Origin: Lachancea mirantina | Lineage: Eukaryota > Ascomycota > Saccharomycetes > Saccharomycetales > Saccharomycetaceae | Assembly: GCA_900074745.1 (NCBI GenBank) | Contig: LT598468.1 | Coordinates: forward strand, 434,001 to 498,000 | Direction of reading: 5' to 3' | Length of the DNA stretch: 64,000 nt | Shown here: piece after piece, positions 48,737 through 58,764 of the stretch | How the letters are laid out: each line of letters begins with the position of its first letter | Position numbering within the stretch: the first letter of the stretch is position 1 | Position numbers and translations under genes: made by a program | Notes under the pieces: generated by a model | Database searches by the model: none | What the model was told of the DNA's origin: nothing | The model's input: only the letters and a program-made list of their open reading frames with translations

Positions 48737-49405
48737 CTAGGAGTTCTTGGCCTGCGTAGCCAATTCCGCGTCTCTCGTGGCCATCAAGATGGCAGCTCTT
48801 TTCAGCTGCACCACGTTTGCGATTTGCTTGAACACGTAGCCGGGCAGGCACAGCACCGCGAGCAAGCCACCGATGTGCGTTGGTCCCACAAACGGCACAT
48901 TATAGTGCTTGAGTTGCGGGAACGCGTACAGGTACAGCGCCACGTAGAACATTTCGTTGAACGCGCAGACCGTGAAAAGCACGGACCGCCGACTGTAGTA
49001 CAAGTTGAGCAGCCATTGTTCCTTTTCGATATTCTTGTGCGATGTGCCGCCCGAGCTGAGAGTCGCGTACATGTGCATGTAGTGGCTTGAGATGTCGAGC
49101 GAGACCAAAAGCTGGAAAACCGGCGCGTACTGGGGGAACTTAATGCACAGGAAGCACATGAGACAAGTCGTGGTCGACCGGTCCGTCACCATGTCCAAAA
49201 CGGCTCCGAACTGACTAGTTTGTCCGTATTTACGAGCCATAGTGCCGTCCAGGGCGTCCAACAGGCATGACACTCCGTACACACCTGTGGTCCACAGCGG
49301 ATGTTTCTGCATCAAAAACAGCGACAAAACCGCCGTAATGACTCTCGAGTATCCGATCTGATTGGGTATGTACCATAGAACCTGTGCGGGTGTAACACGT
49401 TTCAT
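48737..49405 (-). CDS. PIS1: PIS1, phosphatidylinositol synthase
   Basis: 222 aa (Sc 220). It joins CDP-diacylglycerol and myo-inositol to make phosphatidylinositol in the ER; it is an essential gene in Sc. The CDP-alcohol phosphotransferase signature is complete: D50, D53, G54, A57, R58, G67, D71 and D75 in DALDGTMAR and FGAVLDMVTD. About five hydrophobic membrane segments. Start MKRVTPAQVLWYIPNQIGY is at 49403-49405. It follows YPR114W as in Sc YPR113W, with the ADH gene inserted between. Synteny with the YPR block ends here. Confidence 0.97.
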   Translation of the reverse strand: MKRVTPAQVLWYIPNQIGYSRVITAVLSLFLMQKHPLWTTGVYGVSCLLDALDGTMARKYGQTSQFGAVLDMVTDRSTTTCLMCFLCIKFPQYAPVFQLLVSLDISSHYMHMYATLSSGGTSHKNIEKEQWLLNLYYSRRSVLFTVCAFNEMFYVALYLYAFPQLKHYNVPFVGPTHIGGLLAVLCLPGYVFKQIANVVQLKRAAILMATRDAELATQAKNS

Positions 49406-50198
49406 CTTGGGTTACTGTGGCGCTCGGATTTGGTAAGAGTTTAATTCACCAAATTCGCTTTCGCCTTCGCATTTTTTTCATATATATCTTTTTCAATTTC
49501 CTTAAAAATTGTTGATCCCAATCCTATACCGTCATTCATCGAACATCGTGAACAGAACCGGTGAGAGTGCGAACGCTTATCTAACTTTTGCAATAAAGAA
49601 GTATATAATTCAGTATTGTTTATGAATAATTGCGTTGACAGCTCAGACGTTAAATTGCTGCTGTTTATTGATTGCTGTTGGGAGATGCGCGAAACTGTCA
49701 AGAGTTATTAGTTATCTTCAATGACTGAAGGAAGATAGAAAAGAGCAAAACGAAAATGCATCATTTAGCGGGGATTGGCGCAGGGTCATTATCTAGAGAG
49801 ATCACCTAAGATCGTTGCAGGTTCAATAAAAGTTCAGAATAATCGTTGAACATTAGAGCCGCTTCGATTTGTCTCATTCCCGATGATAAATCTCAGCGCA
49901 TTTACTATACACAATGCCAAAAGAAAAACAATCTAAGAGCGTTTTTAATTTATGTCAATTCACGTTTCTGCAACGCGTATAGTGGAAAAGTGCACTTCAA
50001 TAAGAGCCAATCGAATCCAACTCGTCAACAAAAGCTTCTGCAGAAGCCCACTCTTAGTTGGAATGATAGTTCGTGCTCCCTATAATGAACCAGTCACTAC
50101 ACGCGCTTCAACAAAACGGGAACCATGGAAAAAACTTGCAAGGAGAAAAGTCCAAAAATATATTATAGAAAACTAGTGAGCGTTTAATATCGTGGAAC
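49406..50198. other. PIS1 promoter / RPL8 3' region; synteny breakpoint
   Basis: Contains the boundary between the YPR/YGR-type gene order and the RPL8-GUT1 block. An 86-codon frame at 49441-49701 lacks an ATG until codon 55, so I do not call it. No tRNA or repeat seen. Confidence 0.6.
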
Positions 50199-50969
50199 TT
50201 AAGCACCCTCAGTCGCCTTGGAGATCTGGTCTCTCTTGTGTTGAGCCTTGGAACCAACGATACCACCACCCCAGTGCTTCTTGACATCTTCGTACTTCTC
50301 CAAGTAGTTGGCGTTGACGGTAGAGACAAGCTTGGCCAAAGCGGCCTCGTCTTCCTCTCTGACCTCAGTCAAAGCAGCAACAGCAGAGGTCTTTTGGTTG
50401 ACCAAAGTACCCAATCTGGCCTTGCCCTTCACAATGGCGTATGGGACACCCATCTTCTTACACAAAGCTGGCAAGAAAACGACCAACTCAATTGGGTCGA
50501 CGTCGTTGGCAATCAAAACCAACTTAGCCTTCTTGTTCTCGATCAAAGAGACAACGTGGTTCAAACCGAACTTGACAACGTAGGGCTTTGGAGAAGCTTC
50601 TTGTCTGGTCTTACCCTCAGCGATGGCAGCGGCCTCCTTGGTCAATCTTTCCTTCTTCTCAACAGCGGTCTCTGGTCTGTACTTGTTAAACAACTTGAAG
50701 GTCTCAGCAGCAGTGTTTCTGTCCAACGCGTATTGGAACTGAGTGATAGCTGGAGGAACCTTTAGTCTGATCGACAAGACCTTCTTTTGTCTCTGCAATC
50801 TGACGTACTCTGGCCATTTCACGTATCTGGACAAGTTTCTCTTTGGTTGGATAGCTTGACCGATACCGAAGCTTCTTGGGGTAGAGTGGGTCAATGGGTT
50901 CTTAGCCTTGGAGGACTTGGAAGACTTAGCAGCCAAAGGGGCTGGAGCAACTTTCTTGGATGGAGCCAT
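50199..50969 (-). CDS. RPL8: RPL8, ribosomal protein eL8 (L7a) of the 60S subunit
   Basis: 256 aa, the same length as Sc Rpl8. The frame is open 63 codons further upstream, but the family start [11 protein letters not shown] is at 50967-50969. Seen: a basic N-terminal tail, then the L7Ae-like RNA-binding domain ([22 protein letters not shown]). Strong codon bias. No intron. A Rap1 site sits 189-202 bp upstream. Directly beside GUT1, as in Sc YHL033C-YHL032C. Confidence 0.97.
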   Translation of the reverse strand: MAPSKKVAPAPLAAKSSKSSKAKNPLTHSTPRSFGIGQAIQPKRNLSRYVKWPEYVRLQRQKKVLSIRLKVPPAITQFQYALDRNTAAETFKLFNKYRPETAVEKKERLTKEAAAIAEGKTRQEASPKPYVVKFGLNHVVSLIENKKAKLVLIANDVDPIELVVFLPALCKKMGVPYAIVKGKARLGTLVNQKTSAVAALTEVREEDEAALAKLVSTVNANYLEKYEDVKKHWGGGIVGSKAQHKRDQISKATEGA

Positions 50970-51361
50970 TCTGCTTTGATCGATGCTTTCTTGAAACAGA
51001 TGTGGGCAAGGTGGGAGAAAGTTCCGGTGCGCTTTATATTTCGATGGCTTCGGCGTCTGTGCGAGATGCGAGTCTGTCACGACGTACGAAACTTGTTGGG
51101 ACGTGAAAATCTTCATTTTCCAAGTGTGAACAAGAGAAACATAAAAAGGTGCGGTCAAAATGCATGGGTGTAGGAGCGAGCCACTTTAGGACTGTTTTTT
51201 TTCAGTGGCATCTGCTGGAGCCTCCGAACCGGCTGCAATTGCGTGGTACATTATTACGTATGTGTGTCCAAACATAAATATATATTCAGCTGCCGTCAAC
51301 AGCCAGGCTCGGAATATTACTATCATTATCAAAAATCAAAGGAGCCGCGGGCGTCAGCCAC
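50970..51361. other. RPL8 promoter / GUT1 3' region
   Basis: Contains the Rap1 site at 51158-51171; no gene seen. Confidence 0.6.
51158..51171 (-). promoter_or_regulatory. Rap1 binding site of RPL8
   Basis: Minus strand ACACCCATGCATTT, one base from the ribosomal-protein Rap1 consensus ACACCCATACATTT, 189-202 bp before the RPL8 ATG, the usual place for it in yeast ribosomal protein genes. Confidence 0.75.
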
Positions 51362-53563
51362 TCACGCCCTTTTGCCGTTGGCAAATTTTTCTTCCTCGGC
51401 CTGCACATCGCGCATCCATCCGCGCGACCGCTCGATGGCAAGCTCCCACAGCCGCCACTTGCGCCTGCGGTCCTCATCCTTCGACTGAGACCGGTAGATC
51501 CGCACGTGCGACTCGAACGCGTCGACTCCGTTGCTCTTTTTCGCCGCGCCCGGTTCGTGTCCGCCGTACATCACCCACCGCTTCACGTCGCGCAGATCCT
51601 TCCACAGCGGGCGGTCTTCCTTGTTCTTAAACGCGAGCGACGCGGCAATCGCCGCTCCGAGTGCCGTGCACTCGGAGTTGGGCGCGGTCCGGACCTTGAC
51701 GCACGGGCCCAGAATGTCCGCCTGGATCTGCATCACTTCGGACGACCGCGACATCCCTCCGTCCACCGCCAGCGTCGACAGCGGACTGTTCTCGTACGCT
51801 GACGCCGCCGCGTCCGCTCCTGCCCCGCCGCCGGTCGTCTCCGACCCGCCACGCACCGCGTCGCTGCTCATGGCGCGCAGAATCGCACGTGCCTGGAAAC
51901 ACACGCCCTCGACGGCGGCACGTGCGATGTGCGACGCCGTCGTATGTTGCGACATGCCCATGATCGTCGCGCGCGCGTCTGGGTCCCAGTACGGCGCGAA
52001 GAGCCCGCTGAACGCAGGCACAAACACGACGCCGCCCGAGTCCGCGACACGCGACGCGAGCGGGCCCACGTCTTCCGCCTTGGGGATCAGCCGCAGGTTG
52101 TCGCGCAGCCATTGCACCACCGCGCCTGCGACGGCGACCGAGCCCTCCAGCGCGAAGTGCGGCTGCGCGTGCTCCTCATCCTCGAGGTACGGGAACCAGT
52201 ACCCGAACGTCGTGAGCGCGCCGTGGTTCGAGATCAGCTTGCGCGTGCCCGTGTTGTAGAGCAGGAAACAGCCCGTGCCGTACGTGCATTTAGCCGCCCC
52301 GGGCTTGAACGCCAGCTGGCCCACCAGCGACGCGCTCTGGTCGCCCAGACACCCCTGGATCGGCAGCGGCTGCGCGCGCGCGGCTAAAAAGTCCGAGAGC
52401 AGATCCCACGCGAGTGGGGTGATGCTCTCGCGCACGCACTGCGGGACGCAGAAGTCGCCGTAGTACTCGGCGGAGGACACAATGCGGGGTAGCGCGATCT
52501 TGTCACGTTGCACGTCCCAGTACTCCAGCAGCTCGTTGTCGTAGTCGAGGGTGTCCAGGTTCATGAACCCGGTGCGCGACGCGTTGGTGACGTCAGACAC
52601 GAACGCGTGGCGCGCGGTGAGGTGGTAGATGAGCCAGGTGTCGACGGTGCCGAACATGAGGTCGCCAGAGTCGTAGGCGCGGCGCACAGCGGGCTCGTTG
52701 TCGAGCAGCCAGCGCAGCTTGGAGCACGAGAAATAGGTGGAGTGCACGGGGAGCCCGGTTTTGGCGCGCAGACGCTCCTGGTGCTCGGGCGAGGTTTGCC
52801 GACGCTTGGCCTGGACGATGTGCGCGGTGCGCACATCGTTCCACACAATGCCGTAGTCGACAATGGGCCGGCCGGTGCGGCGCGACCACACGAGCGTGGT
52901 CTCGCGCATGCTGGCGATGCCGAGGCACGTGACTTTGTAGGGCGCCAGCCCGTACGCGGCGCGCTCGGCGTTGAGGTGGTTGAGCGAGATCACGTTGGCG
53001 GCAAAACACTGCACCACGTTGGTCAGGATGTTGAGCGGCTTACACTCGACCCAGCCCGGCTTGGGGAACGTGAGCGTGGGCGTCTGGTCGCCGGCGAGAT
53101 CCTCGATCTCGAGGTACTCGTTGGCCTCGATGGCGATGCCCTCGGCCGAGAAGATGGGCTGGCTGGGGCGGCGGTAGTCCGGAGGCGTTGCCGGGGCGAC
53201 GCTGCCATGGCGCGACATCTTGACGGCCGGTTCGGGGCCGAGCCCGGGGCTAGCCTCGGGCGAAACAGGGGCCACGGCGGCCTGCGGCTTCCGGGCCTTT
53301 GCGCTGGCGGGCGGGCTCGGGCACCCGGCCGCGGAGGTGCGGCGCGCCGCGGAGCGCGCCGCTACTGCCGCGGCGGCTTCGTCGACGCTGAAGCGGCGCT
53401 TGGCAAACGCGGAGCACTTGTCACGTGACGCGGAAGTCGAGTACTCGATTTGGTGCTTGGACACTTCCTGGCCGAGCTTGTTGAACAGGATCACGCGGGA
53501 AGAGGTGGTTCCGACGTCGATCGACGCGACAAGCGGGACGTAGTCCTCGGTGGTGGGGATCAT
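51362..53563 (-). CDS. GUT1: GUT1, glycerol kinase
   Basis: 733 aa (Sc 709). It phosphorylates glycerol with ATP to glycerol-3-phosphate, the first step of glycerol use, in the cytosol. FGGY-kinase features: phosphate-binding SIDVGTTSSRVILF near the N-terminus, GWVECKP, TYFSCSKLRWLL, GCLGDQSASLVGQ, AVAGAVVQWLRDNL, and the ATP-binding LAVDGGMSRSSEVMQIQADIL. Residues about 48-137 are an Ala/Pro/Ser-rich insertion within the first domain, with three basic RRxS sites (S59, S77, S134) of the protein kinase A type. Very GC-rich (70% in the line at 51961). Adjacent to RPL8 as in Sc. No break in the frame. Confidence 0.96.
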   Translation of the reverse strand: MIPTTEDYVPLVASIDVGTTSSRVILFNKLGQEVSKHQIEYSTSASRDKCSAFAKRRFSVDEAAAAVAARSAARRTSAAGCPSPPASAKARKPQAAVAPVSPEASPGLGPEPAVKMSRHGSVAPATPPDYRRPSQPIFSAEGIAIEANEYLEIEDLAGDQTPTLTFPKPGWVECKPLNILTNVVQCFAANVISLNHLNAERAAYGLAPYKVTCLGIASMRETTLVWSRRTGRPIVDYGIVWNDVRTAHIVQAKRRQTSPEHQERLRAKTGLPVHSTYFSCSKLRWLLDNEPAVRRAYDSGDLMFGTVDTWLIYHLTARHAFVSDVTNASRTGFMNLDTLDYDNELLEYWDVQRDKIALPRIVSSAEYYGDFCVPQCVRESITPLAWDLLSDFLAARAQPLPIQGCLGDQSASLVGQLAFKPGAAKCTYGTGCFLLYNTGTRKLISNHGALTTFGYWFPYLEDEEHAQPHFALEGSVAVAGAVVQWLRDNLRLIPKAEDVGPLASRVADSGGVVFVPAFSGLFAPYWDPDARATIMGMSQHTTASHIARAAVEGVCFQARAILRAMSSDAVRGGSETTGGGAGADAAASAYENSPLSTLAVDGGMSRSSEVMQIQADILGPCVKVRTAPNSECTALGAAIAASLAFKNKEDRPLWKDLRDVKRWVMYGGHEPGAAKKSNGVDAFESHVRIYRSQSKDEDRRRKWRLWELAIERSRGWMRDVQAEEEKFANGKRA

Positions 53564-53871
53564 GTGAGGGGAGCTTGAGAGACGTGCGAGAGAGAGGCGG
53601 GAAACTTTTACACTAGATGAGCCGGGACCCGAACTGTCAGACCCACTCCTTTGAGCCGTGCTTTAATAGCTGTTCGCCAAGCGGCCCAGCAGGCCAGAGC
53701 TGGATTCCAGACGCCCTTGAAGGTTTGCGATGGGGTCCGAGTTTCGATTTTGGAGGCCCTTCGGGCCAAAGGAGGCGTGGCCGTACCGTTGTGGGGGGAG
53801 GGGGGATCTGGTCCGCTCGTGCGGCGTGCTCTGCTACATAGGCTGACGTAAGCTAGACGGGGCGACGGGGC
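53564..53871. other. GUT1 promoter / DFR1 3' region
   Basis: GC-rich, about 300 bp. Open frames here carry no recognisable protein. A second synteny change (GUT1 to DFR1) falls in this stretch. Confidence 0.55.
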
Positions 53872-54504
53872 TTACGTAACCCGTCGCGTGTAGAGCGCGA
53901 ACCGGTACTGGAACCCGTTCTCAAGCACCGTTTCCGGGTCCGGCAGCGTGACGCCTGGCGGCACAAACGCGTCGACAGAGCCCTGGCGCTCGAACCGCTC
54001 TGCGACTGCCACGCGGTCGAGAAACGTGTCCATCTGGGGCGGCTCGGCGCCAGGGGCTGGCTCGATCTCGGTCAGAAGCATCGCGTCGCACAGCGTGTAG
54101 CTCTGGGCGTATATCTCGGCGCCGCCAACGACGTAGATGCGTTCCAGCGACGCGACCCGCTGCGGGAGCAGTTCCAGGCACCTGTGCAGCGAGTTGCTGT
54201 GGAACACGCCTGCGGGGCCCTTCGGGCCCGCAGGCTCCAGTGCGTGCGAGAACTGACGCGAAACGACAACGTTCGTACGTCCCGGCAGCGGGCGGAACCG
54301 AGGCGGAATCGACTCCCACGTTTTGCGGCCCATGACAACCGCGTTTTGCTTCGACGGGTCCACGGTCCGCGACGTGACCTCTCGGAAATACTTCATCTCG
54401 CGTGCAAGCTTCCACGGAAGCTTGCCCGCGTAGCCGATGCCCATGTCGGGCATGAGGCACGCGACAATGGCGACGACGGGTGTGTGGGAAGTGGGCGCGT
54501 TCAT
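53872..54504 (-). CDS. DFR1: DFR1, dihydrofolate reductase
   Basis: 210 aa from the ATG at 54502-54504 (Sc 211). Two upstream ATGs in frame (54534, 54606) would add 10 or 34 residues; the chosen start fits the family length and the Sc N-terminus. It reduces dihydrofolate to tetrahydrofolate with NADPH, needed for thymidylate and purine synthesis. Seen: VAIVACLMPDMGIGYAGKLPW (folate and NADPH entry), the acidic residue in the helix REMKYFREV, MGRKTWESIPPRFRPLPGR, and the NADPH-binding IYVVGGAEIY. GC-rich. In Sc DFR1 (YOR236W) lies in the sister region of POC4 (YPL144W), which is 4.5 kb away here. Confidence 0.95.
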   Translation of the reverse strand: MNAPTSHTPVVAIVACLMPDMGIGYAGKLPWKLAREMKYFREVTSRTVDPSKQNAVVMGRKTWESIPPRFRPLPGRTNVVVSRQFSHALEPAGPKGPAGVFHSNSLHRCLELLPQRVASLERIYVVGGAEIYAQSYTLCDAMLLTEIEPAPGAEPPQMDTFLDRVAVAERFERQGSVDAFVPPGVTLPDPETVLENGFQYRFALYTRRVT

Positions 54505-55495
54505 TCGTAAGGTACGCAGTGCTGGGGCAGTCATCGCGTCTTGTCCGTGAACCGCGCAACGACGACGATGCTGCGGTGTGGAAAAAGATGCGACGCGACG
54601 CGACACGTGAGGAGACTTTGGCGGTGGGTAATCATTGTGTACGAGTGCACCTAGTGCGCGCTCAATCCGGCTGAAACACTAAGAGGCCACGACTGTCAAC
54701 AGTGCAGTAGCTTGTCTTTGGGCTTCTCAACTGTAACAGCGCTACAATGCCTGGGGCCTGAGACTACGTGTCGCTGAAAAAGATCTATGCTACCCACGAC
54801 GCAGGGTGGTTGTAAACGCCTCCGGAATTGGAAGGAGAAAACCGCCAAATCACTTTTTTTCCTCGAACCGGCCGAGGTGTGACGCGTCGCGGATCTCCTG
54901 GAGCATCGTCAAGATCTCAGGCTGGGTGATCAGTAATATATATCAGAAAACTTCCGATTGTTTTGGAAACTTGGAGTCGCAGAACGTCGCTAAATTATCC
55001 AGGCAGTTCAAGAGCGGCGCCGTTTCCTGTTTTGCTGAGTCTCTATGTAGACATCTTCTGTGCGATTGACTGCGTGCTTTTCTCGAAAACTGGCTTTTTA
55101 AAGTTCGCAATTTGGCAATTTGTTTTTTGAATGGTGACATGGAACGATCTGATAAGCGAGTAATCCTCGAGACCCTCAAAGACGCAAATTCCTTTCTCAA
55201 GCAAAAGGGACAAAGCCTCGCCATTGAGCTTCGAAAAGTTCACGGCAAAATCCTGCTTGAGAAAGAAACGAAAGACTCGGGGCAAAAAACTCTCATAGTC
55301 GAAATTATGAAGGAGTCATTAGTTTCGAGCCAAGGTACACCGAAGTTGGTTCTTCTTAGTCAATCCGCGTATGGTCTTTCCTATTTCTGAACAAGCCGCC
55401 CTAGGGGTTTTTATAGTTGAAGGCTCATCGGTGATAATAGCAGAACCAAAGTTACCCAAAAACAATCGCCTTTACTTTATTCTGCCGCCGCTGCG
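54505..55495. other. DFR1 upstream region, no recognised gene
   Basis: About 1 kb between DFR1 and the hAT relic. The best frame, 55139-55390 on the plus strand (83 codons from an ATG, MERSDKRVILETLKDAN...), resembles nothing I know, and frames on the other strand are about as long. Base composition falls from GC-rich to AT-rich across this stretch. Confidence 0.5.
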
Positions 55496-55827
55496 TCAAT
55501 AGGTGGAGGGTCCATCGCAGGAATTTGCTCCGTCTCTAGGCAACGAGGGCCGCTGGGAACCGCAATTGACGGCCCCCGGCGAGTTGAATCGCCTAGTGAA
55601 GTCATTCGCGAATCTAGTCTCTTGTGATAGCCGCAAGCTAACCTTTCTTGCAAGTTTGGGCCTGTTCACCAGGCTTGGCATATAATTATTTGTATCGCCT
55701 CCGTCGCTTGCATTGTTAGGTTCCATGAATTCCTTATTCGTTGAGCCGTAGTCCTCCTCATCCATGATCCATGCCTCTACTGGAATTTCTTCAGTAATTT
55801 GCGTACCTGAGCTCAAATTAAAGCATT

Positions 55828-58278
55828 TCATTCGATTGCAAATATCATTGTACTTCTAAGATTTGCGCTCGCCAACGAAAATTTACTGTCGAGAACCTTC
55901 CTGCTGACGGAAAAGCACCTCTCTACATCGGCAGTCGATAACTTGGTATTGTAAAAAGAAAGGGCAGGGAAACGGGCTTGATTTTTTAGCCAACAATCCA
56001 CGTAAGACTCGTCTTTTTGAGCAGACTTCCTCAGATATACTTGTCATTCGTCTTGAGCAGCACTACCGTTGCTTCTTGAATCCCCCTCGAAGTATTGAGA
56101 CATTATCTCCATATATTTGGTTTTTCTGTTTCTGCTATCGCTAGCTTTTGAAGTCGCTACCTTACTATCAAGACTACACTCATTCGTTTCGGTGAATAGT
56201 TTACAATAATCGACATATTCTTCAGCCATTTTGAGAACTTCATTCCTGAAAGATTTCTCGAAAGCTCGGTTTAGCCGGTTTGTTTTAAGACAGGGTTGCA
56301 AAAAATGAGCCATCCAATACCCCGGCTCATTATAAGCAATCGTCCTGTACTTTTCGAATTTGGGACGCGAGCTCAAAAAAAACTTTGTACCTGGTCCTGA
56401 GATTCCTTTGATGGCAGATGTGACGGTTTAAGTCCGAGACTTTTCAATAGCTGGGTGTCATCCGGGCTGCTTAACAAATTCTCAACGACGTCGTAATATT
56501 GACCTAAATTCATGTAGTATTCAATTCCATTGGTGAGAGAGCTGGTAGACTCACCCTGTAGCAGCATCGTAAATTCTTTGAAAATGCGCGCTAAACGCAA
56601 AAAAAAGGTGACAGTTTCCACCTCTCACTGTTCATAACAAATACCAAGCACTGGTCTGGCGTAAGCTGGTACTCATGGTCAAATCGATTCTTAAAAAAGA
56701 ACTCTTTAGCACCCTTCGAAACCTTAAGGAAGACTTCGAGTTGACGATAGCGTGATAAAAACCTGGTTTGATTATGCTTAGGGATCGAACATGGAATATA
56801 AGAGCGAATCTTTTCACGAATGTGGACGTTGCTCTTAGTGAGATAGGCAAGTTTGTCGATTCTCGACAGCAACGAAGCGTGACGTTCTTCGAAGCTCTGG
56901 AACAGATCGGCAAAGACCATGTTCAGNNNNNNNNNNNNNNNNNNNNNNNNNNNNNNNNNNNNNNNNNNNNNNNNNNNNNNNNNNNNNNNNNNNNNNNNNN
57001 NNNNNNNNNNNNNNNNNNNNNNNNNNNNNNNNNNNNNNNNNNNNNNNNNNNNNNNNNNNNNNNNNNNNNNNNNNNNNNNNNNNNNNNNNNNNNNNNNNNN
57101 NNNNNNNNNNNNNNNNNNNNNNNNNNNNNNNNNNNNNNNNNNNNNNNNNNNNNNNNNNNNNNNNNNNNNNNNNNNNNNNNNNNNNNNNNNNNNNNNNNNN
57201 NNNNNNNNNNNNNNNNNNNNNNNNNNNNNNNNNNNNNNNNNNNNNNNNNNNNNNNNNNNNNNNNNNNNNNNNNNNNNNNNNNNNNNNNNNNNNNNNNNNN
57301 NNNNNNNNNNNNNNNNNNNNNNNNNNNNNNNNNNNNNNNNNNNNNNNNNNNNNNNNNNNNNNNNNNNNNNNNNNNNNNNNNNNNNNNNNNNNNNNNNNNN
57401 NNNNNNNNNNNNNNNNNNNNNNNNNNNNNNNNNNNNNNNNNNNNNNNNNNNNNNNNNNNNNNNNNNNNNNNNNNNNNNNNNNNNNNNNNNNNNNNNNNNN
57501 NNNNNNNNNNNNNNNNNNNNNNNNNNNNNNNNNNNNNNNNNNNNNNNNNNNNNNNNNNNNNNNNNNNNNNNNNNNNNNNNNNNNNNNNNNNNNNNNNNNN
57601 NNNNNNNNNNNNNNNNNNNNNNNNNNNNNNNNNNNNNNNNNNNNNNNNNNNNNNNNNNNNNNNNNNNNNNNNNNNNNNNNNNNNNNNNNNNNNNNNNNNN
57701 NNNNNNNNNNNNNNNNNNNNNNNNNNNNNNNNNNNNNNNNNNNNNNNNNNNNNNNNNNNNNNNNNNNNNNNNNNNNNTGTTCTTGACAATAAAATCGGGC
57801 AGCCGGATGCGTTGAGAGAGTTCAGAAACGTTTTCATAGCGTATGATTCAACCAAGCCGAACGGCATAAAGCCTTCAATGAAAATATTAAATTGACTAAG
57901 CCTTGGCTAATTGAGGGATAGGAATTGAAGGAATCTCCTAGTAAAACGAGAATGGCCCTTGGTAACTCGAAGAAACAGAGGGGAAGGCTTCTAGAATTCT
58001 TTGGTTGCATCTCAATTTTTCTGGTACAGCTCATAATCAGCTTTAGGTTGCGGCTTTAAACGCCTTACAATGTAAGACGAAGCAGGATTGCCATGCAACG
58101 TAAAATTGTGTTTACAGTTGTCGAATTTGCAGACAGCATAAGGTCGGTTATCCTCCACGTTCGTGACCCAAATCCCAAACGGGAACAATGACAGCCAAGC
58201 ATTAAATCTTTTAATGACTTGCTGCATCGTTAAGATTTGAATGCAAGATAGGAAGAGAATTTGCTGAAAGGATTCCAT
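55828..58278 (-). pseudogene. Broken hAT transposase gene
   Basis: N-terminal part 58278-58012: WVTNVEDNRPYAVCKFDNC then HNFTLHGNPASSY, resembling a BED zinc finger. It is followed by stops in the same frame (58012-58014 and 57991-57993). The 851-bp gap at 56927-57777 hides the middle, where the catalytic DDE residues would lie. After the gap, frames 56920-56591, 56621-56373 and 56376-56044 follow one another; the two shifts fall at A8 runs, 56599-56606 and 56375-56382. After one in-frame stop (56044-56046), 56043-55828 encodes the hAT dimerisation domain (SYVDCWLKNQARFPALSFYN, then LSTADVERCFSVSRKVL). An acidic tail may continue in another frame to 55496. Alternative: a relic of a domesticated hAT-derived gene such as VID22/ENV11. 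Confidence 0.7.
56927..57777. other. Assembly gap (run of N, 851 bp)
   Basis: Unsequenced bases inside the hAT transposase. Frames that span it are artefacts. Confidence 0.99.
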
Positions 58279-58764
58279 GAAAACCTTTCAAAACTGAAAC
58301 CAAATCTTTTTCAAAAGCTTACTCGGAATCAGGGAACGCTCTTCCTCCTTTCCCTTTTCTAGCCCTGGTTCGACCCTCTAAGTCGCTGTTATCAGCATTT
58401 GATTCACCAGAGCTGCTGTAATGATGATAGTGACTAGGTCGGAGAACCGTCGTGTGGCTTCTTTCTTGAACGGGCTGGCATGGTCCGATTCTGAGCGGGT
58501 AGCGTAGTCAACTGGCCAAGAGTAGCTGTTCCGATTCTTTGAAGAGTGCGACCGGCCACTTCTGGAGAGACAATCGGCTTCTCCTGACTGCCTGCAGCAG
58601 GAATTTGCACTGTTTGAACCACGGCTGAAGCTCCGTCTGCCTGTTGACACCGATCGAGGGACCCCAATAACCCCCTCGTAAGCTTCCGGGGAGCTCCTTT
58701 GGGTAACCCCAGGACTAGCAGCTTCATCAGACGCGCTATCACTCACAGACATGCCATCGCGCAA

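Larger units (their letters stand above)
55496..58764 (-). mobile_element. Decayed hAT-superfamily DNA transposon (Rover/Roamer-like), with an assembly gap
   Basis: Fragments on the minus strand line up as an hAT transposase: a BED-finger-like N-terminal region (58278-58012), the LPF-like segment GLVESYAMKTFLNSLNASG before the gap, an RYRQLEVFLKVSKGAKEFF region after it, and a C-terminal dimerisation domain (to 55828). Coding is spread over all three minus frames, so the element looks dead as read, although two of the frame changes sit at runs of eight A. I could not find terminal inverted repeats or an 8-bp target duplication, so the ends are approximate. hAT families called Rover and Roamer are known in Lachancea. 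The region is AT-richer than its GC-rich neighbours. Confidence 0.75.

Noticed and set aside
49441-49701. 86-codon frame on the minus strand just upstream of PIS1
   Set aside because: It begins with TTG, the first ATG is at codon 55, and I found no donor site for an upstream exon. It also ends only 35 bp before the PIS1 start, which leaves no room for a promoter.
52508-53428. Long antisense frames opposite GUT1 (up to 306 codons)
   Set aside because: GC-rich DNA has few stop codons; the products are low-complexity shadows of a certain glycerol kinase.
55139-55390. 83-codon frame MERSDKRVILETLKDAN... upstream of DFR1
   Set aside because: Has an ATG and a protein-like look but no recognised family and competing frames on the other strand; left as undecided rather than called.
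56768-57895. Long frames spanning the run of N
   Set aside because: The open frame is an artefact of unsequenced bases.
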